This document shows positions 43,339 through 52,042 of a DNA stretch of 64,000 nt, piece by piece. The stretch spans positions 434,001 to 498,000 of the forward strand of contig NZ_JAERQG010000001.1 of NCBI RefSeq assembly GCF_016734805.1. The letters run 5' to 3'. Within the stretch, counting starts at the first letter, position 1. Each line of letters starts with the position of its first letter. Below the pieces are notes generated by a model. The model saw nothing but the letters and a program-made list of their open reading frames with translations, was not told where the DNA came from and made no database searches. Position numbers and translations under genes: made by a program. The stretch is from Marivirga atlantica (GTDB lineage Bacteria > Bacteroidota > Bacteroidia > Cytophagales > Cyclobacteriaceae).

Positions 43339-44109
43339 TTAGCTTAAGGTTATTTCAATAGGACAATGATCAGAATGCTTAACATGCTGAAGAATATTTG
43401 CTTTGTTCAGGCGATCCTGTAGACTTTCGGAAATCATGTGATAATCAATACGCCATCCCTTATTATTATTTCGGGCATTTGCTCTATAGCTCCACCAGCT
43501 GTATTCATCTTTCGCATCCGGGTTTAAATTTCTGAAACTGTCGATAAATCCCTTATCCAAAAACTGACTCATCCACTCACGTTCTTCAGGTAAAAAACCA
43601 GAACTGTTTTTATTCCTTACAGGATCGTGAATATCTATGGCTTGATGACAAATGTTATAATCTCCGCTAATAACAAGGTTTGGAATTTCCTTTTTCAGTT
43701 TTTGTATGTAATCATCAAAATCTGCGAGCCATTCCATTTTAAAATCCTGACGAACATCACCACTAGATCCACTTGGCATGTAAACACTCATTACTGAAAA
43801 ATTCTCATAATCAGCTCTGATTACCCGACCTTCTCTATCATACTTTTCAATTCCACAACCTATCTCAACATGTTTTGGTTGTTCTTTAGAAAATATGGCT
43901 ACACCACTATAGCCTTTTTTCTCAGCCGAGTGCCAGAAAATATGATAGCCCAAATCTTCATAAACCGTTAAATCCACTTGATCGTCATTGGCTTTAACTT
44001 CCTGAAAACAAGCAATATCAGGTTGAGCTTCACGCAGCCATTCACTTAAGCCTTTTCTTTCAGCAGCTCGTATCCCATTGATATTATATGAAATTATGTT
44101 TACGGCCAT
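43339..44109 (-). CDS. xth: Exodeoxyribonuclease III (AP endonuclease, Xth family)
   Basis: Repairs abasic sites and 3' blocking groups in DNA. EEP-fold motifs are in order: ISYNINGIRAAERKG, CFQEVKAN (metal Glu), VMSVYMPSG, VISGDYNICH (Asp/Asn) and the terminal VKHSDHCPI (Asp-His). Length of 256 aa is normal. It is the third gene of the AhpD-like operon, 7 nt after the preceding gene. Confidence 0.96.
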   Translation of the reverse strand: MAVNIISYNINGIRAAERKGLSEWLREAQPDIACFQEVKANDDQVDLTVYEDLGYHIFWHSAEKKGYSGVAIFSKEQPKHVEIGCGIEKYDREGRVIRADYENFSVMSVYMPSGSSGDVRQDFKMEWLADFDDYIQKLKKEIPNLVISGDYNICHQAIDIHDPVRNKNSSGFLPEEREWMSQFLDKGFIDSFRNLNPDAKDEYSWWSYRANARNNNKGWRIDYHMISESLQDRLNKANILQHVKHSDHCPIEITLS

Positions 44110-44116
44110 AAATGGT

Positions 44117-44473
44117 TTAGTTAATCATATTTTCTTGCTCAAAATACTCAAGAATATGCATTTTGAGTAATTTTTCTTGTTCAATCAAATCAAAATGGGG
44201 CAGATCCTTTGCTTTTTTCCAGTGAGGCCAGCCTTGCTCATCAGTACCTTCTAATTCGTAAAAGCCAGAATAACTCAACACTTTGCAAATAGCAATGTGC
44301 ATCAGGTCTTGCTTTTCTTCCTTGCTAAAGTTTTTTGGTCCGTGCCCAAGCTCCTGAACCCCAATAAGAAAAAGAATTGAGTTTAAGTCTTTCGGCTTTC
44401 TGCCAATTACATCTTTCAATTGTAAACGGAGTGCCTGCCACTTTCTCTCAAGCTCAAGATCTTTCTTATACAT
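44117..44473 (-). CDS. Conserved hypothetical protein, 118 aa
   Basis: Soluble, mostly helical. Notable phrases are LERKWQALRLQLKDVIGRKPKDLNSILFLIGVQELG and HIAICKVLSYSGFYELEGTDEQGWPHWKKAKDLPHFDLIEQEKLLKMHI. No recognised domain and no signal peptide. It lies between the AhpD-like gene (1-nt gap) and xth (7-nt gap), so it may act in the same oxidative/DNA-damage response, but this is position-based inference. Confidence 0.75.
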   Translation of the reverse strand: MYKKDLELERKWQALRLQLKDVIGRKPKDLNSILFLIGVQELGHGPKNFSKEEKQDLMHIAICKVLSYSGFYELEGTDEQGWPHWKKAKDLPHFDLIEQEKLLKMHILEYFEQENMIN

Positions 44474-44474
44474 G

Positions 44475-44828
44475 TTAGGCTTGTTGTTCGTCTTCTCTTA
44501 AAGCTTCCCAATATTCAACGGCTCTTCTTAAATGAGGAATTACAATGGTTCCACCAATTAAGTTAGCTATCGAGAAAACTTCATATACCTGTTCATCGGT
44601 AACGCCAAGCTCAAAGCATTTACTTAAATGATATTTTACGCAGTCATCGCATCTTAACACCATAGAAGTGGAAAGGCCTATCATTTCCTTTGTTACTTTA
44701 TCCACCGCGCCTTCTGTAAAAGCGTTGGTATCTAAATTGAATATCCGCTTGATGATTTTATTATTGGAACCAATAATCTTATCATTCATTTTAGAGCGGT
44801 ATTCGTTAAACTCCTGAACTTTGTTCAT
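44475..44828 (-). CDS. AhpD-like carboxymuconolactone decarboxylase family protein
   Basis: 117-aa CMD domain with the peroxidase signature Cys60-x2-Cys63-x3-His67 (RCDDCVKYHLSKC), as in AhpD-type alkylhydroperoxidases. Its helices (DKVTKEMIGLSTSMVL, VTDEQVYEVFSIANLIGGTIVIPHLRRAVEYW) match the family. It is the first gene of an operon leading to xth, with a clear promoter at 44890-44921. This fits a peroxide-defence role. Confidence 0.91.
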   Translation of the reverse strand: MNKVQEFNEYRSKMNDKIIGSNNKIIKRIFNLDTNAFTEGAVDKVTKEMIGLSTSMVLRCDDCVKYHLSKCFELGVTDEQVYEVFSIANLIGGTIVIPHLRRAVEYWEALREDEQQA

Positions 44829-44889
44829 ATATATCCTTATAAAATTCTTTTGCTATATCACTATAGCGAAAAAGTTGTAAATTAACCTG

Positions 44890-44921
44890 CAAAGGTAGTT
44901 CCTGTTATGTTTCAAAACCAA
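44890..44921 (-). promoter_or_regulatory. Promoter of the AhpD-like/xth operon
   Basis: On the reverse strand TACCTTTG (44890-44897) matches TAnnTTTG exactly, with TTG 21 nt upstream (44919-44921). The leader to the ATG at 44828 is about 55 nt. The -33 element lies just inside the divergent comF start. Confidence 0.55.
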
Positions 44922-45608
44922 TCCTTAGGTCTAATTCTCAATGATTTTGTATCATTATTTTACCCAAATTACTGTGCTTGTTGTAACATCACACTTAGTC
45001 CTTCGGAAAATACAGTTTGTACACATTGTCTTAATCAATTGCAGGAGACCAAACTACACGAAAGACAACCAAATGAGTTGCACCAACGGTTCTATGAAAT
45101 GCCTGAACTAAGATATGCTTTTACGTATTGTTGGTTTCAAAATGAAGGGATTATTCAAAAACTATTACACCAATTAAAATATAAAGGACATTCAGAAATA
45201 GGCTTATTCTTAGGTGAAAGGTATGGTCAATTGCTCTCAGATAAGAATTATGACAAAACTATTGATATAATCTGCAGTGTACCCCTGCACTTCAAGAAAT
45301 ACAAAAAAAGAGGATATAATCAGGCAGATTTAATTGCTGAAGGACTTGCCAAAACATTTAATAAGCCATTTAAGCGCTTACTCAAAAAGGAATATAATTT
45401 GGGCAGCCAAACCAAGAAACATAGAATTGAAAGATTCCAAAATGTTGAGGATTCCTTCAGCTTACTCAGTAAGCAAAAGATAAAAAATAAGCACATCCTC
45501 GTAGTAGATGATGTGCTTACAACTGGCGCCACTATGCAAGCGGCTTGTCAGCCTCTTTTAAAAGCTGGAGCAACAATTTCTATTTTAACAATTGCGGCAG
45601 TGCGTTAA
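44907..45608 (+). CDS. comF: ComF family protein
   Basis: DNA-uptake associated phosphoribosyltransferase-fold protein. N-terminal zinc finger FYPNYCACC...CTHC (four Cys), then a type I PRTase core: ICSVPLHFKKYKKRGYNQADLIAEGLAKTF and the PRPP loop HILVVDDVLTTGATMQAA. Length of 233 aa is typical. It runs alone between the AhpD operon promoter and the convergent binding-protein gene, whose stop codon it abuts. Confidence 0.92.
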   Translation: MFQNQSLGLILNDFVSLFYPNYCACCNITLSPSENTVCTHCLNQLQETKLHERQPNELHQRFYEMPELRYAFTYCWFQNEGIIQKLLHQLKYKGHSEIGLFLGERYGQLLSDKNYDKTIDIICSVPLHFKKYKKRGYNQADLIAEGLAKTFNKPFKRLLKKEYNLGSQTKKHRIERFQNVEDSFSLLSKQKIKNKHILVVDDVLTTGATMQAACQPLLKAGATISILTIAAVR

Positions 45609-46478
45609 TTATTTTTCATTGATGCTATTCAGCATAGCTACCACATGTGTACCCAGACTATTGGCAACCATTTTTTTATATTCCGTAGAATTCACAAAGC
45701 CACCATCCTTTTGGAAAAACTCAGCTATTATTGGGCTCCAGTCACTTCCTTTTGGCATAATGAAACCAAAGTTTTCACCTGTTTGGTCCCCAGCCTGATG
45801 CCTTTTAATGTTTGAAGTGTTTTTTAATGCAGTCAAGTAAGATGAAAAATCAAGGTATGTGAAATATTCGGCACTATTATTCACTTTTTGGTAGCATTCT
45901 TCAAAAGAATTAACCACCTCTATTTTTAAACCTGGAAACGAAGAGTTTTTCATCTTTCTGGCTCTACCTTCATGCGTTGTACCTTTTTGCACAACTATAG
46001 TTTTGCCAGCAAAAGCAGTTGAAATATCAGACATGCTACCTAAATCTGGGACGCTTGAGTTGGTAAGTAAAATTGAAACATTAGAGAAAAATGAAGGACT
46101 AAAGCTTACTTCATTTTTTCTTGCATTAGTAATGGTTACATCCGCTAAACCAAAAACACCACCCTTTCCATTTTTTACTGAATTATAGAATTCTTCAAAA
46201 TCTACGGGATCGTTAGGATAATGTACATTTACTTTTACTGCCACACCATGTGTGTTCTCTACATACTTGATGAATTCCTGCCAAATTTGGTAGCATAGTC
46301 CTTCAAGTCCGTTAGGTCCCTTGTTCATAAATTCTCCGGAGAAATTGTAAGTCATGGTAACCTCACCACCCCCATTACTTTTCACTTTCTGCCAGCTATC
46401 ACCTGTTAATTGCTGAGCAAAACCAGAGAAACTAAAACATATACATATAATAAAAAGACTACTTCTTAGATTTTTCAT
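45609..46478 (-). CDS. Periplasmic substrate-binding protein (SBP_bac_3)
   Basis: Signal peptide to about residue 21 (SGFAQ). Typical SBP_3 order: GLEGLCYQIWQEFIKYVENTHGVAVKV, GVFGLADVTITNARKNEVSFSPSFF, GKTIVVQKGTTHEGRARKM and a C-terminal YFTYLDFSSYL. This family binds polar amino acids or similar ligands, or acts as an enzyme/sensor. No permease or ATPase is nearby, so it may work alone or with a distant transporter. Ligand unknown. Confidence 0.86.
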   Translation of the reverse strand: MKNLRSSLFIICICFSFSGFAQQLTGDSWQKVKSNGGGEVTMTYNFSGEFMNKGPNGLEGLCYQIWQEFIKYVENTHGVAVKVNVHYPNDPVDFEEFYNSVKNGKGGVFGLADVTITNARKNEVSFSPSFFSNVSILLTNSSVPDLGSMSDISTAFAGKTIVVQKGTTHEGRARKMKNSSFPGLKIEVVNSFEECYQKVNNSAEYFTYLDFSSYLTALKNTSNIKRHQAGDQTGENFGFIMPKGSDWSPIIAEFFQKDGGFVNSTEYKKMVANSLGTHVVAMLNSINEK

Positions 46479-46638
46479 ATCACGAGCTTTTTTGATAAGT
46501 ATATAATGTACACAATATCATCTGCTAAATCAATCTGTTCATCGAAATAGCGAATATTTAGAGATATTATACCAGATAATATAAAATAGATGCTATTCTA
46601 GTAAGGCTTAGGGTATAATTGAAAAGTACAATTAAAGG

Positions 46639-47001
46639 TTATTTTAGCTTATCCGTAATAAGGTCATGATGTTTCAAAAACAGAATTGTATTTGATAGCA
46701 TAATGTCACTTCCGCTTTTATCAGGCTCATTTTCAATAACGGCCTCGCATATATTATAAAGCACTTGTCTTGGCGCTACATTTGCTGCGTCAGCAATTTT
46801 TTTGATGAGTTTTACGAGCTCATTCTCTAATACACTACCGGCTGGTAGTTCACTCAATTTTTCAACCTCATCTTTCATTTTTTCCACAGCGGCCAAGTTA
46901 GTAGGCTTTTTCTTCATAAAATCCTGATTTTCATCGTCCTGCTGCGGTTGGTTCTTCATGAAATCACTTAAGTCTTTAAGGGTGTCTTTTTTCTTGGACA
47001 T
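46639..47001 (-). CDS. Small putative ParA partner protein
   Basis: 120 aa, no signal peptide. The N-terminus is charged and probably disordered, with a repeated motif DFMKNQPQQ / DFMKKKPTN. The middle is a helical stretch (about 38-75) and the C-terminal part is helical (about 80-118). It does not look like ParB: no HTH or parS-binding domain seen. It starts 10 nt after the orphan parA, which is the arrangement of ParA-type positioning systems with a small adaptor. Function is inferred from context. Confidence 0.6.
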   Translation of the reverse strand: MSKKKDTLKDLSDFMKNQPQQDDENQDFMKKKPTNLAAVEKMKDEVEKLSELPAGSVLENELVKLIKKIADAANVAPRQVLYNICEAVIENEPDKSGSDIMLSNTILFLKHHDLITDKLK

Positions 47002-47011
47002 TGTTCAAAAT

Positions 47012-47632
47012 TTATAGGTACGATAAAATAGCTTTAGCAATAGGTAAAAACTCCTTTTCCGGTAAAATGGTGCTGAAGTTGGCAAACAGATTTTTAGCTG
47101 GGATTTTTACTTCTATTACTTCTGCATCCAATTCCGATAGTGCATCTTTTACAGTGTCAATTTTAGTGGCAGTATGTACTCTATTTGGAAGCACTAAAAT
47201 CTTAAGCTCGCTATTATGCTCTTTAGCTGGTTTTAAATCTTCCACAGTTTGATAAGTAACCAATAAATCATTAGGTGTTAAACTAGTAGGCACAACTACT
47301 AGTGTGCTGGCAATACTCAACTTTTTTATATGTTCGTCAGTAGTCTTTCCGGCAGAGTCAACAATTACATAGTCTAGCTGCTGCTTACTTAATTCTGCGA
47401 TGTCGGCTAATACATTCTCATCAGAAGATCCTATAATTTTAAAAACAGCATTTTCTTTGGCACCCGTTTTATACATTTCCATTTTTCGGAGTGTATTCAA
47501 GGTATAGTTGCTGTCAGTTTCTAAAATACTTAGTGAGTGGCCCAGGCTATGTAACATGGTAGCCAAATGGATGGCACTTGTTGTTTTTCCTGTTCCTCCT
47601 TTTCGGGAAATAAAAGAGATTATTTTAGTCAT
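47012..47632 (-). CDS. ParA-family ATPase (orphan)
   Basis: 206-aa ParA/MinD ATPase with deviant Walker A ISRKGGTGKTTSAIHLA (signature Lys11 and catalytic Lys16) and Walker A' VIVDSAGKTTDE. The rest of the fold is compact: SILETDSNYTLNTL and VPTSLTPNDLLVTYQTV. ParA proteins dimerise on ATP and bind DNA non-specifically to position cargo. There is no parB beside it; instead the 120-aa gene follows. It could segregate plasmids, position a protein complex, or be a remnant. Confidence 0.87.
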   Translation of the reverse strand: MTKIISFISRKGGTGKTTSAIHLATMLHSLGHSLSILETDSNYTLNTLRKMEMYKTGAKENAVFKIIGSSDENVLADIAELSKQQLDYVIVDSAGKTTDEHIKKLSIASTLVVVPTSLTPNDLLVTYQTVEDLKPAKEHNSELKILVLPNRVHTATKIDTVKDALSELDAEVIEVKIPAKNLFANFSTILPEKEFLPIAKAILSYL

Positions 47633-47709
47633 AGGGCTAATGATTCTGAATAAAAATACTTATCCGATGGACTATTTCCAAATGCTGCTTAATTTAGCCA
47701 AAAAAGAAT

Positions 47710-48300
47710 ATGCCACAGCCATTCAATGCATCAGAAATTAACCGCTTGATAAGAGAAAGAAGATCTGTTTACCCTGCCCAATATAGTGGAGAAAAAGTTG
47801 ATGACAGCATTATTGAGCAAATGTTGGAAAATGCGAATTGGGCACCCAATCATAAAAAAACAGAACCTTGGCGTTTCACCGTTTTTTCAGGTGAAGGCCT
47901 AAAGCAGTTGGCAAAATTCCAGTCGGAATTGTACAAGCAAAAAACATCAGCAGCCAATAACTTTGATCAGGCTAAATTTGATAAACTGGCAGCAAAGCCA
48001 TTAATGGCGAGTCATGTAATAGCTATTGCCATGAAAAGAAATACAGCCGTACCCGAAATAGAAGAAGTTGAAGCCACCGCCTGTGCAGTACAAAACATGT
48101 ATTTAACCGCAACAGCTTATGGAGTTGGTTGTTACTGGGGTTCAGGTGGAATAACCTATATGGAAGAGGCAAAAAAGAATTTTGGCCTTGAGTCTGATGA
48201 TAAACTTCTTGGATTTATGTATGTTGGGATACCCAAAGCGGATTTTTGGCCTGAAGCTAAGGAGAGAAACCTATCGGATAAGGTGCACTGGGTGAAATAA
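47710..48300 (+). CDS. Nitroreductase family protein
   Basis: FMN-dependent NAD(P)H oxidoreductase fold, 196 aa: INRLIRERRSVYPAQYSGEKVDDSIIEQMLENANWAPNHKKTEPWRF, ATACAVQNMYLTATAYGVGCYWGSGG and LGFMYVGIPK. It resembles the YdjA-like subgroup. The cofactor-binding Arg/Ser and GxGxYWG region are intact. Followed after 2 nt by the EEP membrane protein gene, so probably co-transcribed. Substrate unknown. Confidence 0.9.
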   Translation: MPQPFNASEINRLIRERRSVYPAQYSGEKVDDSIIEQMLENANWAPNHKKTEPWRFTVFSGEGLKQLAKFQSELYKQKTSAANNFDQAKFDKLAAKPLMASHVIAIAMKRNTAVPEIEEVEATACAVQNMYLTATAYGVGCYWGSGGITYMEEAKKNFGLESDDKLLGFMYVGIPKADFWPEAKERNLSDKVHWVK

Positions 48301-48302
48301 CA

Positions 48303-49364
48303 TTGGAAATATTAGCTTACATATTAAGAATATTGAATGGCTTATTTATAATAAGCCTGATACTACCTCATATCAATAATGACCATTGGACGTTCAGGGT
48401 ATTTGAGTTTCCACGTCTGCAAAAGCTGGTAATAGCTATTATCTTAATTATAGGTACGGCTTTTATTTTATTAAACAAGTTTAATTACTGGGATGCTGCT
48501 TTCATTTTAGCAAATCTGATTGGAGTCGGTTACCTAATAGGGCAAATATTTCCTTTTTTACCCATTGCTTCAAAGCAAGTGATGGATGTGAATGAAAAGC
48601 ACATGCAAGCGGACCTTAGCCTACTTGTTAATAATGTATACCAGTACAATGAGGATTTTGACAAACTCATTGCATTGGTAATTGAAAATAAACCTGACAT
48701 GGTCATGTTAGTTGAAACGGACAAAAAATGGAAGGATAAATGTGTAGAGGGATTTGGAGATGCCTATCCATATCAGGTTCTGGAGGATTTAGATAATACC
48801 TACGGAATGCTTCTGTTTTCTAAGTTAAAGCTAGAAAACACTAATGTTCGATATATTATTAAAGAGGGTATCCCGTCCATAAAAACGGATGTAGTTTTTA
48901 AAGATGGTAGAAGGATTCGTTTCTATGGATTACATCCGGAACCCCCAGTTCCAAGTGAAAATCCAAAATCAACAGCCCGTGATGCAGAAATATTAAAAGT
49001 GGCAAAGGAAGTCTGTGAAGATGAATTGCCCTGCCTAATAGCTGGCGACCTAAATGATGTAGCCTGGAGTTTTACCACGGAATTGTTTTTAAAAACCAGC
49101 GGTGCCTTAGATCCAAGAAGAGGAAGAGGCTTCTTTAATACCTTCCATGCGAGCTATAGTTTGTTGCGCTGGCCATTAGATCATATTTTTTGCACAAAAG
49201 AATTCTGTGTGAACTTTATAGACCGCCTTTCTTATACTGGTTCAGATCATTTCCCGATGTTTGTTGGGCTCAGCATTGAGAATGGAAGAAATAATGATCA
49301 GGAGCTAGAACAAACTGAAGAGGATGAAAAACTCACGGATGAAAAAATAGAAAAAGCGGAATAA
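48303..49364 (+). CDS. Membrane-anchored endonuclease/exonuclease/phosphatase (EEP) family protein
   Basis: Three N-terminal transmembrane helices (about 3-20, 38-57, 62-82) precede an EEP domain (about 98-330). Visible motifs: SLLVNNVYQYNEDFDKLIALVIENKPDMVMLVETDK, LIAGDLNDVAWS, and the terminal TGSDHFPMFVGLSI (Asp-His). Such proteins are often phosphoesterases facing the periplasm. The start codon is TTG, 2 nt after the nitroreductase stop; no ATG lies before the first helix. The C-terminal tail is very acidic (ELEQTEEDEKLTDEK). Confidence 0.84.
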   Translation: MEILAYILRILNGLFIISLILPHINNDHWTFRVFEFPRLQKLVIAIILIIGTAFILLNKFNYWDAAFILANLIGVGYLIGQIFPFLPIASKQVMDVNEKHMQADLSLLVNNVYQYNEDFDKLIALVIENKPDMVMLVETDKKWKDKCVEGFGDAYPYQVLEDLDNTYGMLLFSKLKLENTNVRYIIKEGIPSIKTDVVFKDGRRIRFYGLHPEPPVPSENPKSTARDAEILKVAKEVCEDELPCLIAGDLNDVAWSFTTELFLKTSGALDPRRGRGFFNTFHASYSLLRWPLDHIFCTKEFCVNFIDRLSYTGSDHFPMFVGLSIENGRNNDQELEQTEEDEKLTDEKIEKAE

Positions 49365-49379
49365 AGATTCTAATGGAGC

Positions 49380-49760
49380 TTATTCATTCATAGGCTCCCA
49401 CAGTTCCACCTTATTTCCTTCTACATCCAGAATGTGAACAAACTTGCCATAATCATAGCTTTCAATTTCATCAAGTATAGTTACGCCTTCTTCCTTTAAT
49501 ACTTTTACAAGCTGCTCCAGGTTTTCGACACAGTAGTTCATCATGAATTCCTTTTCTGACGGAGCAAAATATTTGGTGTCTTTTGGAAAAGGACTCCATT
49601 GTGTGCGACCTTTTACTTCAGGCTTTTCATTATCGCGCCACTCAAAAGTGGCTCCGTAATCATCTGTATTAAGGCCGAGGTGTTTCTGATACCAATCTTT
49701 TACAGTTTTTGGGTCTTCGCACTTAAAGAAAACACCACCAATTCCAGTTACTCTTTTCAT
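49380..49760 (-). CDS. VOC family protein
   Basis: 126-aa glyoxalase-fold protein: GGVFFKCEDPKTVKDWYQKHLGL, FMMNYCVENLEQLVKVLKEEGVTILDEIESYDYGKFVHILDVEGNKVELWEP. Candidate metal ligands are His in VHILD and Glu in VELWEP. Substrate unknown. It follows the DUF3052 gene after 1 nt. Confidence 0.88.
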   Translation of the reverse strand: MKRVTGIGGVFFKCEDPKTVKDWYQKHLGLNTDDYGATFEWRDNEKPEVKGRTQWSPFPKDTKYFAPSEKEFMMNYCVENLEQLVKVLKEEGVTILDEIESYDYGKFVHILDVEGNKVELWEPMNE

Positions 49761-49761
49761 A

Positions 49762-50166
49762 TTATCTATCTTTAATTCTATACATAAATTTTAAACCTGA
49801 CCAGGTTTCGTCAACGGCACATACTTTAGTATCAACTAAACTACCTTCCAATCCGAAATTCCGAACAAAACTTCCATCAATGTCTGTTTCAATTTTAGCG
49901 CTTTTCTTGGGCCAGGAAATCCATAGGATGCCATTTTTTGCCAGCGCTTTTTTAGCCGCAGCAAAATACTTCTTGAGCTCAATTTGATTTTTAGTGAATA
50001 GATGGATAAAATCAACATCGCGCGATTGAAGGTTTGCCTCTGTAACATTTGGGAATTCATCAAAGAGCGATAGGTAATAATCCGGTTGATTGATTAGCAA
50101 TATGAATTGACCGTTTTTTAACCCAAGCTTTTTATCTAAAGGAGTTTTTGAATAACCAGCTGGCAT
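49762..50166 (-). CDS. DUF3052 family protein
   Basis: 134 aa. The start MPAGYSKTPLDKKLGLKNGQFILLINQPDYY is the DUF3052 hallmark (GYSxTPLxKKLGxK). The remainder (DFIHLFTKNQIELKKYFAAAKKALAKNGILWISWPKKSA) resembles a reduced methyltransferase fold without a clear SAM motif. Function unknown. Operon with the VOC gene. Confidence 0.87.
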   Translation of the reverse strand: MPAGYSKTPLDKKLGLKNGQFILLINQPDYYLSLFDEFPNVTEANLQSRDVDFIHLFTKNQIELKKYFAAAKKALAKNGILWISWPKKSAKIETDIDGSFVRNFGLEGSLVDTKVCAVDETWSGLKFMYRIKDR

Positions 50167-50218
50167 ACGCTTAAATTAAATATGATATAATTTAAGAAAA
50201 GAAAAGCTAAAAATTGGT

Positions 50219-50917
50219 TTATCCAATCACAACTTGCCAACGAAAGGCCCATCGCCATTTAAGGCTGTAGCTCTTAATACCTGCATCTTTCAGAATGGAA
50301 TTCAGATCACTTTTTTTGAAAGCACGCCAAACGGAAAGACAGGCATCATTTTTAACCATTGTTGATTTACTGAAAAATAGAGTTATCCATTTGATGCTAT
50401 AGTAGGCAAACCAATGTCGATGCAGATCATTTATGATGATGTATTTTGATTGCCTCTGAAATTCTTTAAGCATGTCAGTCAGAGTTGCTTCATTAAAGTG
50501 GTGAAGAAACAAAGTGGTTAAAATGACATCGAACTTTCGGTTTTTAAAACTTGGCGCCTGTATATTCTCGCTGATCAATTCTATTTCAGGATAAGCTTTA
50601 CAATGCTTTCGAGCATAATCAATTACATTGGGGTTTGCATCAAAACCTATCAATTCAACATGAACATCATGTTTTCTTGCTTTTTCTGCTATTCTGCAAA
50701 GTATATTTCCACTGCCGCAACCGACATCGGCAATACGCCATTTTTTATCTGGCTCTGCTAGAAGTATTTTGAAAAGTGCATTTTCTGTTATTTCATTACC
50801 GCCAAGCCATTTATTGATAACATCCAGTTCATACAGGGCTTGGTACAAGCTTTCACTCCCATCACTAAGATCGTCCATTATTTCATCCTGATACGAGCGC
50901 TTGCTTAAATCAATCAT
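50219..50917 (-). CDS. SAM-dependent methyltransferase next to type III PKS
   Basis: Class I methyltransferase: motif I RIADVGCGSGNILCRIAEKARKH, acidic strand ELIGFDANP, and VILTTLFLHHFNEATLTDMLKEF. A hydrophobic, aromatic segment (HWFAYYSIKWITLFFSKSTMV, about 165-185) may contact membrane or substrate. The start overlaps the PKS stop by 8 nt, so the two are coupled, and the enzyme likely methylates the polyketide product. Length is 232 aa. Confidence 0.88.
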   Translation of the reverse strand: MIDLSKRSYQDEIMDDLSDGSESLYQALYELDVINKWLGGNEITENALFKILLAEPDKKWRIADVGCGSGNILCRIAEKARKHDVHVELIGFDANPNVIDYARKHCKAYPEIELISENIQAPSFKNRKFDVILTTLFLHHFNEATLTDMLKEFQRQSKYIIINDLHRHWFAYYSIKWITLFFSKSTMVKNDACLSVWRAFKKSDLNSILKDAGIKSYSLKWRWAFRWQVVIG

Positions 50918-51992
50918 GTGCTTTCAGTAACATACTTTCCATACTCAAACCAGGACCAAATGCGAAACCGAGAGTTCTTTCTCCCTTTTGTGATTTCTTT
51001 GCTAATTCTTCCAAAACAAATAAAATAGTAGGTGATGACATATTTCCATACTTTCGAAATACATCAAAGGCAATTTCATTTGCCTCCTTATTGAGGGAAA
51101 GGCCTTTTTCGACAGCTTCTAATATGCGTTTTCCCCCAGGGTGAATTGCGAAGTGCTTGATATCATCAAAAGTTAGCTGATAGTTGTGGATAAGCTTTTC
51201 CGCCAACTCCTTAATTTTGGATTCAATTACATCAGGCACATAGGCGCTTAATTTCATTTGAAAGCCATAATTACTGATATGCCAGGCCATTTCATCTTCG
51301 GAGTTTCCATCAACCAAACTTTTAAAGCCCTCAATTGATAATTTCAGTCCTTTCGAATCATTACCTACGACAACAGCCGCTGCGCCATCACCAAAAATAG
51401 TGTTTGCTAATAAGTTATCTTCGCTGTAGTTTGATTGAAAATGTATGGTGCAAAGCTCCACACAAACTATAAGCACTTTGGCATTTTTTTCAGATTTACA
51501 AATGTGATTGGCGGTTTTTAGTGCATTAATCGCAGCAAAGCACCCCATAAATTGAATGGCCGTTCGCTCTATAGTAGGATTAAGCTTATACTTTTTTATG
51601 AGTTGAATATCTAAGCCCGGAGCAAACATACCTGTACAGCTGACAGTAATCAAATGAGTAAAATCTTCCTTCTTTTGTTTCTCAAAAACAGCTTGCAGCG
51701 TTTTCTCCATTAGAGGAAAGGCAGCTTGTTCAAACAGCTTCATTCTTTCTTCGGTAGACACTTGTTTAGCTGAAGCTACAGTAGGGTAAAATGTCCACTT
51801 GGAATCATCATCGTATTCATAATCCGAAATGACCGAATGCCTACTTTGAATACCTGATAACCTGAATACTGCACGTAGTTTTCTTTCTTCCTCAGCACCT
51901 AAGCTCATACCTTTAACCATGAAGTTAGCGATATCTTTTTGGTCGATTGGATGATTAGGAACAGCTGTGGAAATTTGTTGTATATAGGGCAT
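50910..51992 (-). CDS. Type III polyketide synthase (chalcone/stilbene synthase family)
   Basis: Homodimeric ketosynthase that extends an acyl-CoA starter with malonyl-CoA. The catalytic triad is Cys151 (FMGCFAAI), His284 (FAIHPGGKR) and Asn317 (YGNMSSPT). A second conserved Cys is in VSCTGMFAPGLD. Length of 360 aa is normal. It is divergent from UbiA with a 50-bp shared promoter region and is coupled to the methyltransferase. Products in bacteria are typically alkylpyrones, resorcinols or phloroglucinols; the exact one cannot be told. Confidence 0.94.
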   Translation of the reverse strand: MPYIQQISTAVPNHPIDQKDIANFMVKGMSLGAEEERKLRAVFRLSGIQSRHSVISDYEYDDDSKWTFYPTVASAKQVSTEERMKLFEQAAFPLMEKTLQAVFEKQKKEDFTHLITVSCTGMFAPGLDIQLIKKYKLNPTIERTAIQFMGCFAAINALKTANHICKSEKNAKVLIVCVELCTIHFQSNYSEDNLLANTIFGDGAAAVVVGNDSKGLKLSIEGFKSLVDGNSEDEMAWHISNYGFQMKLSAYVPDVIESKIKELAEKLIHNYQLTFDDIKHFAIHPGGKRILEAVEKGLSLNKEANEIAFDVFRKYGNMSSPTILFVLEELAKKSQKGERTLGFAFGPGLSMESMLLKAHD

Positions 51993-52042
51993 AAATCAGG
52001 TTCAAATACCTATATTAAGCAAAAATTGATCAAGTTGTTTGT

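Noticed and set aside
45609-46478. Possible amino-acid ABC transporter locus
   Set aside because: Only the binding protein is present; no permease or ATPase gene lies nearby.
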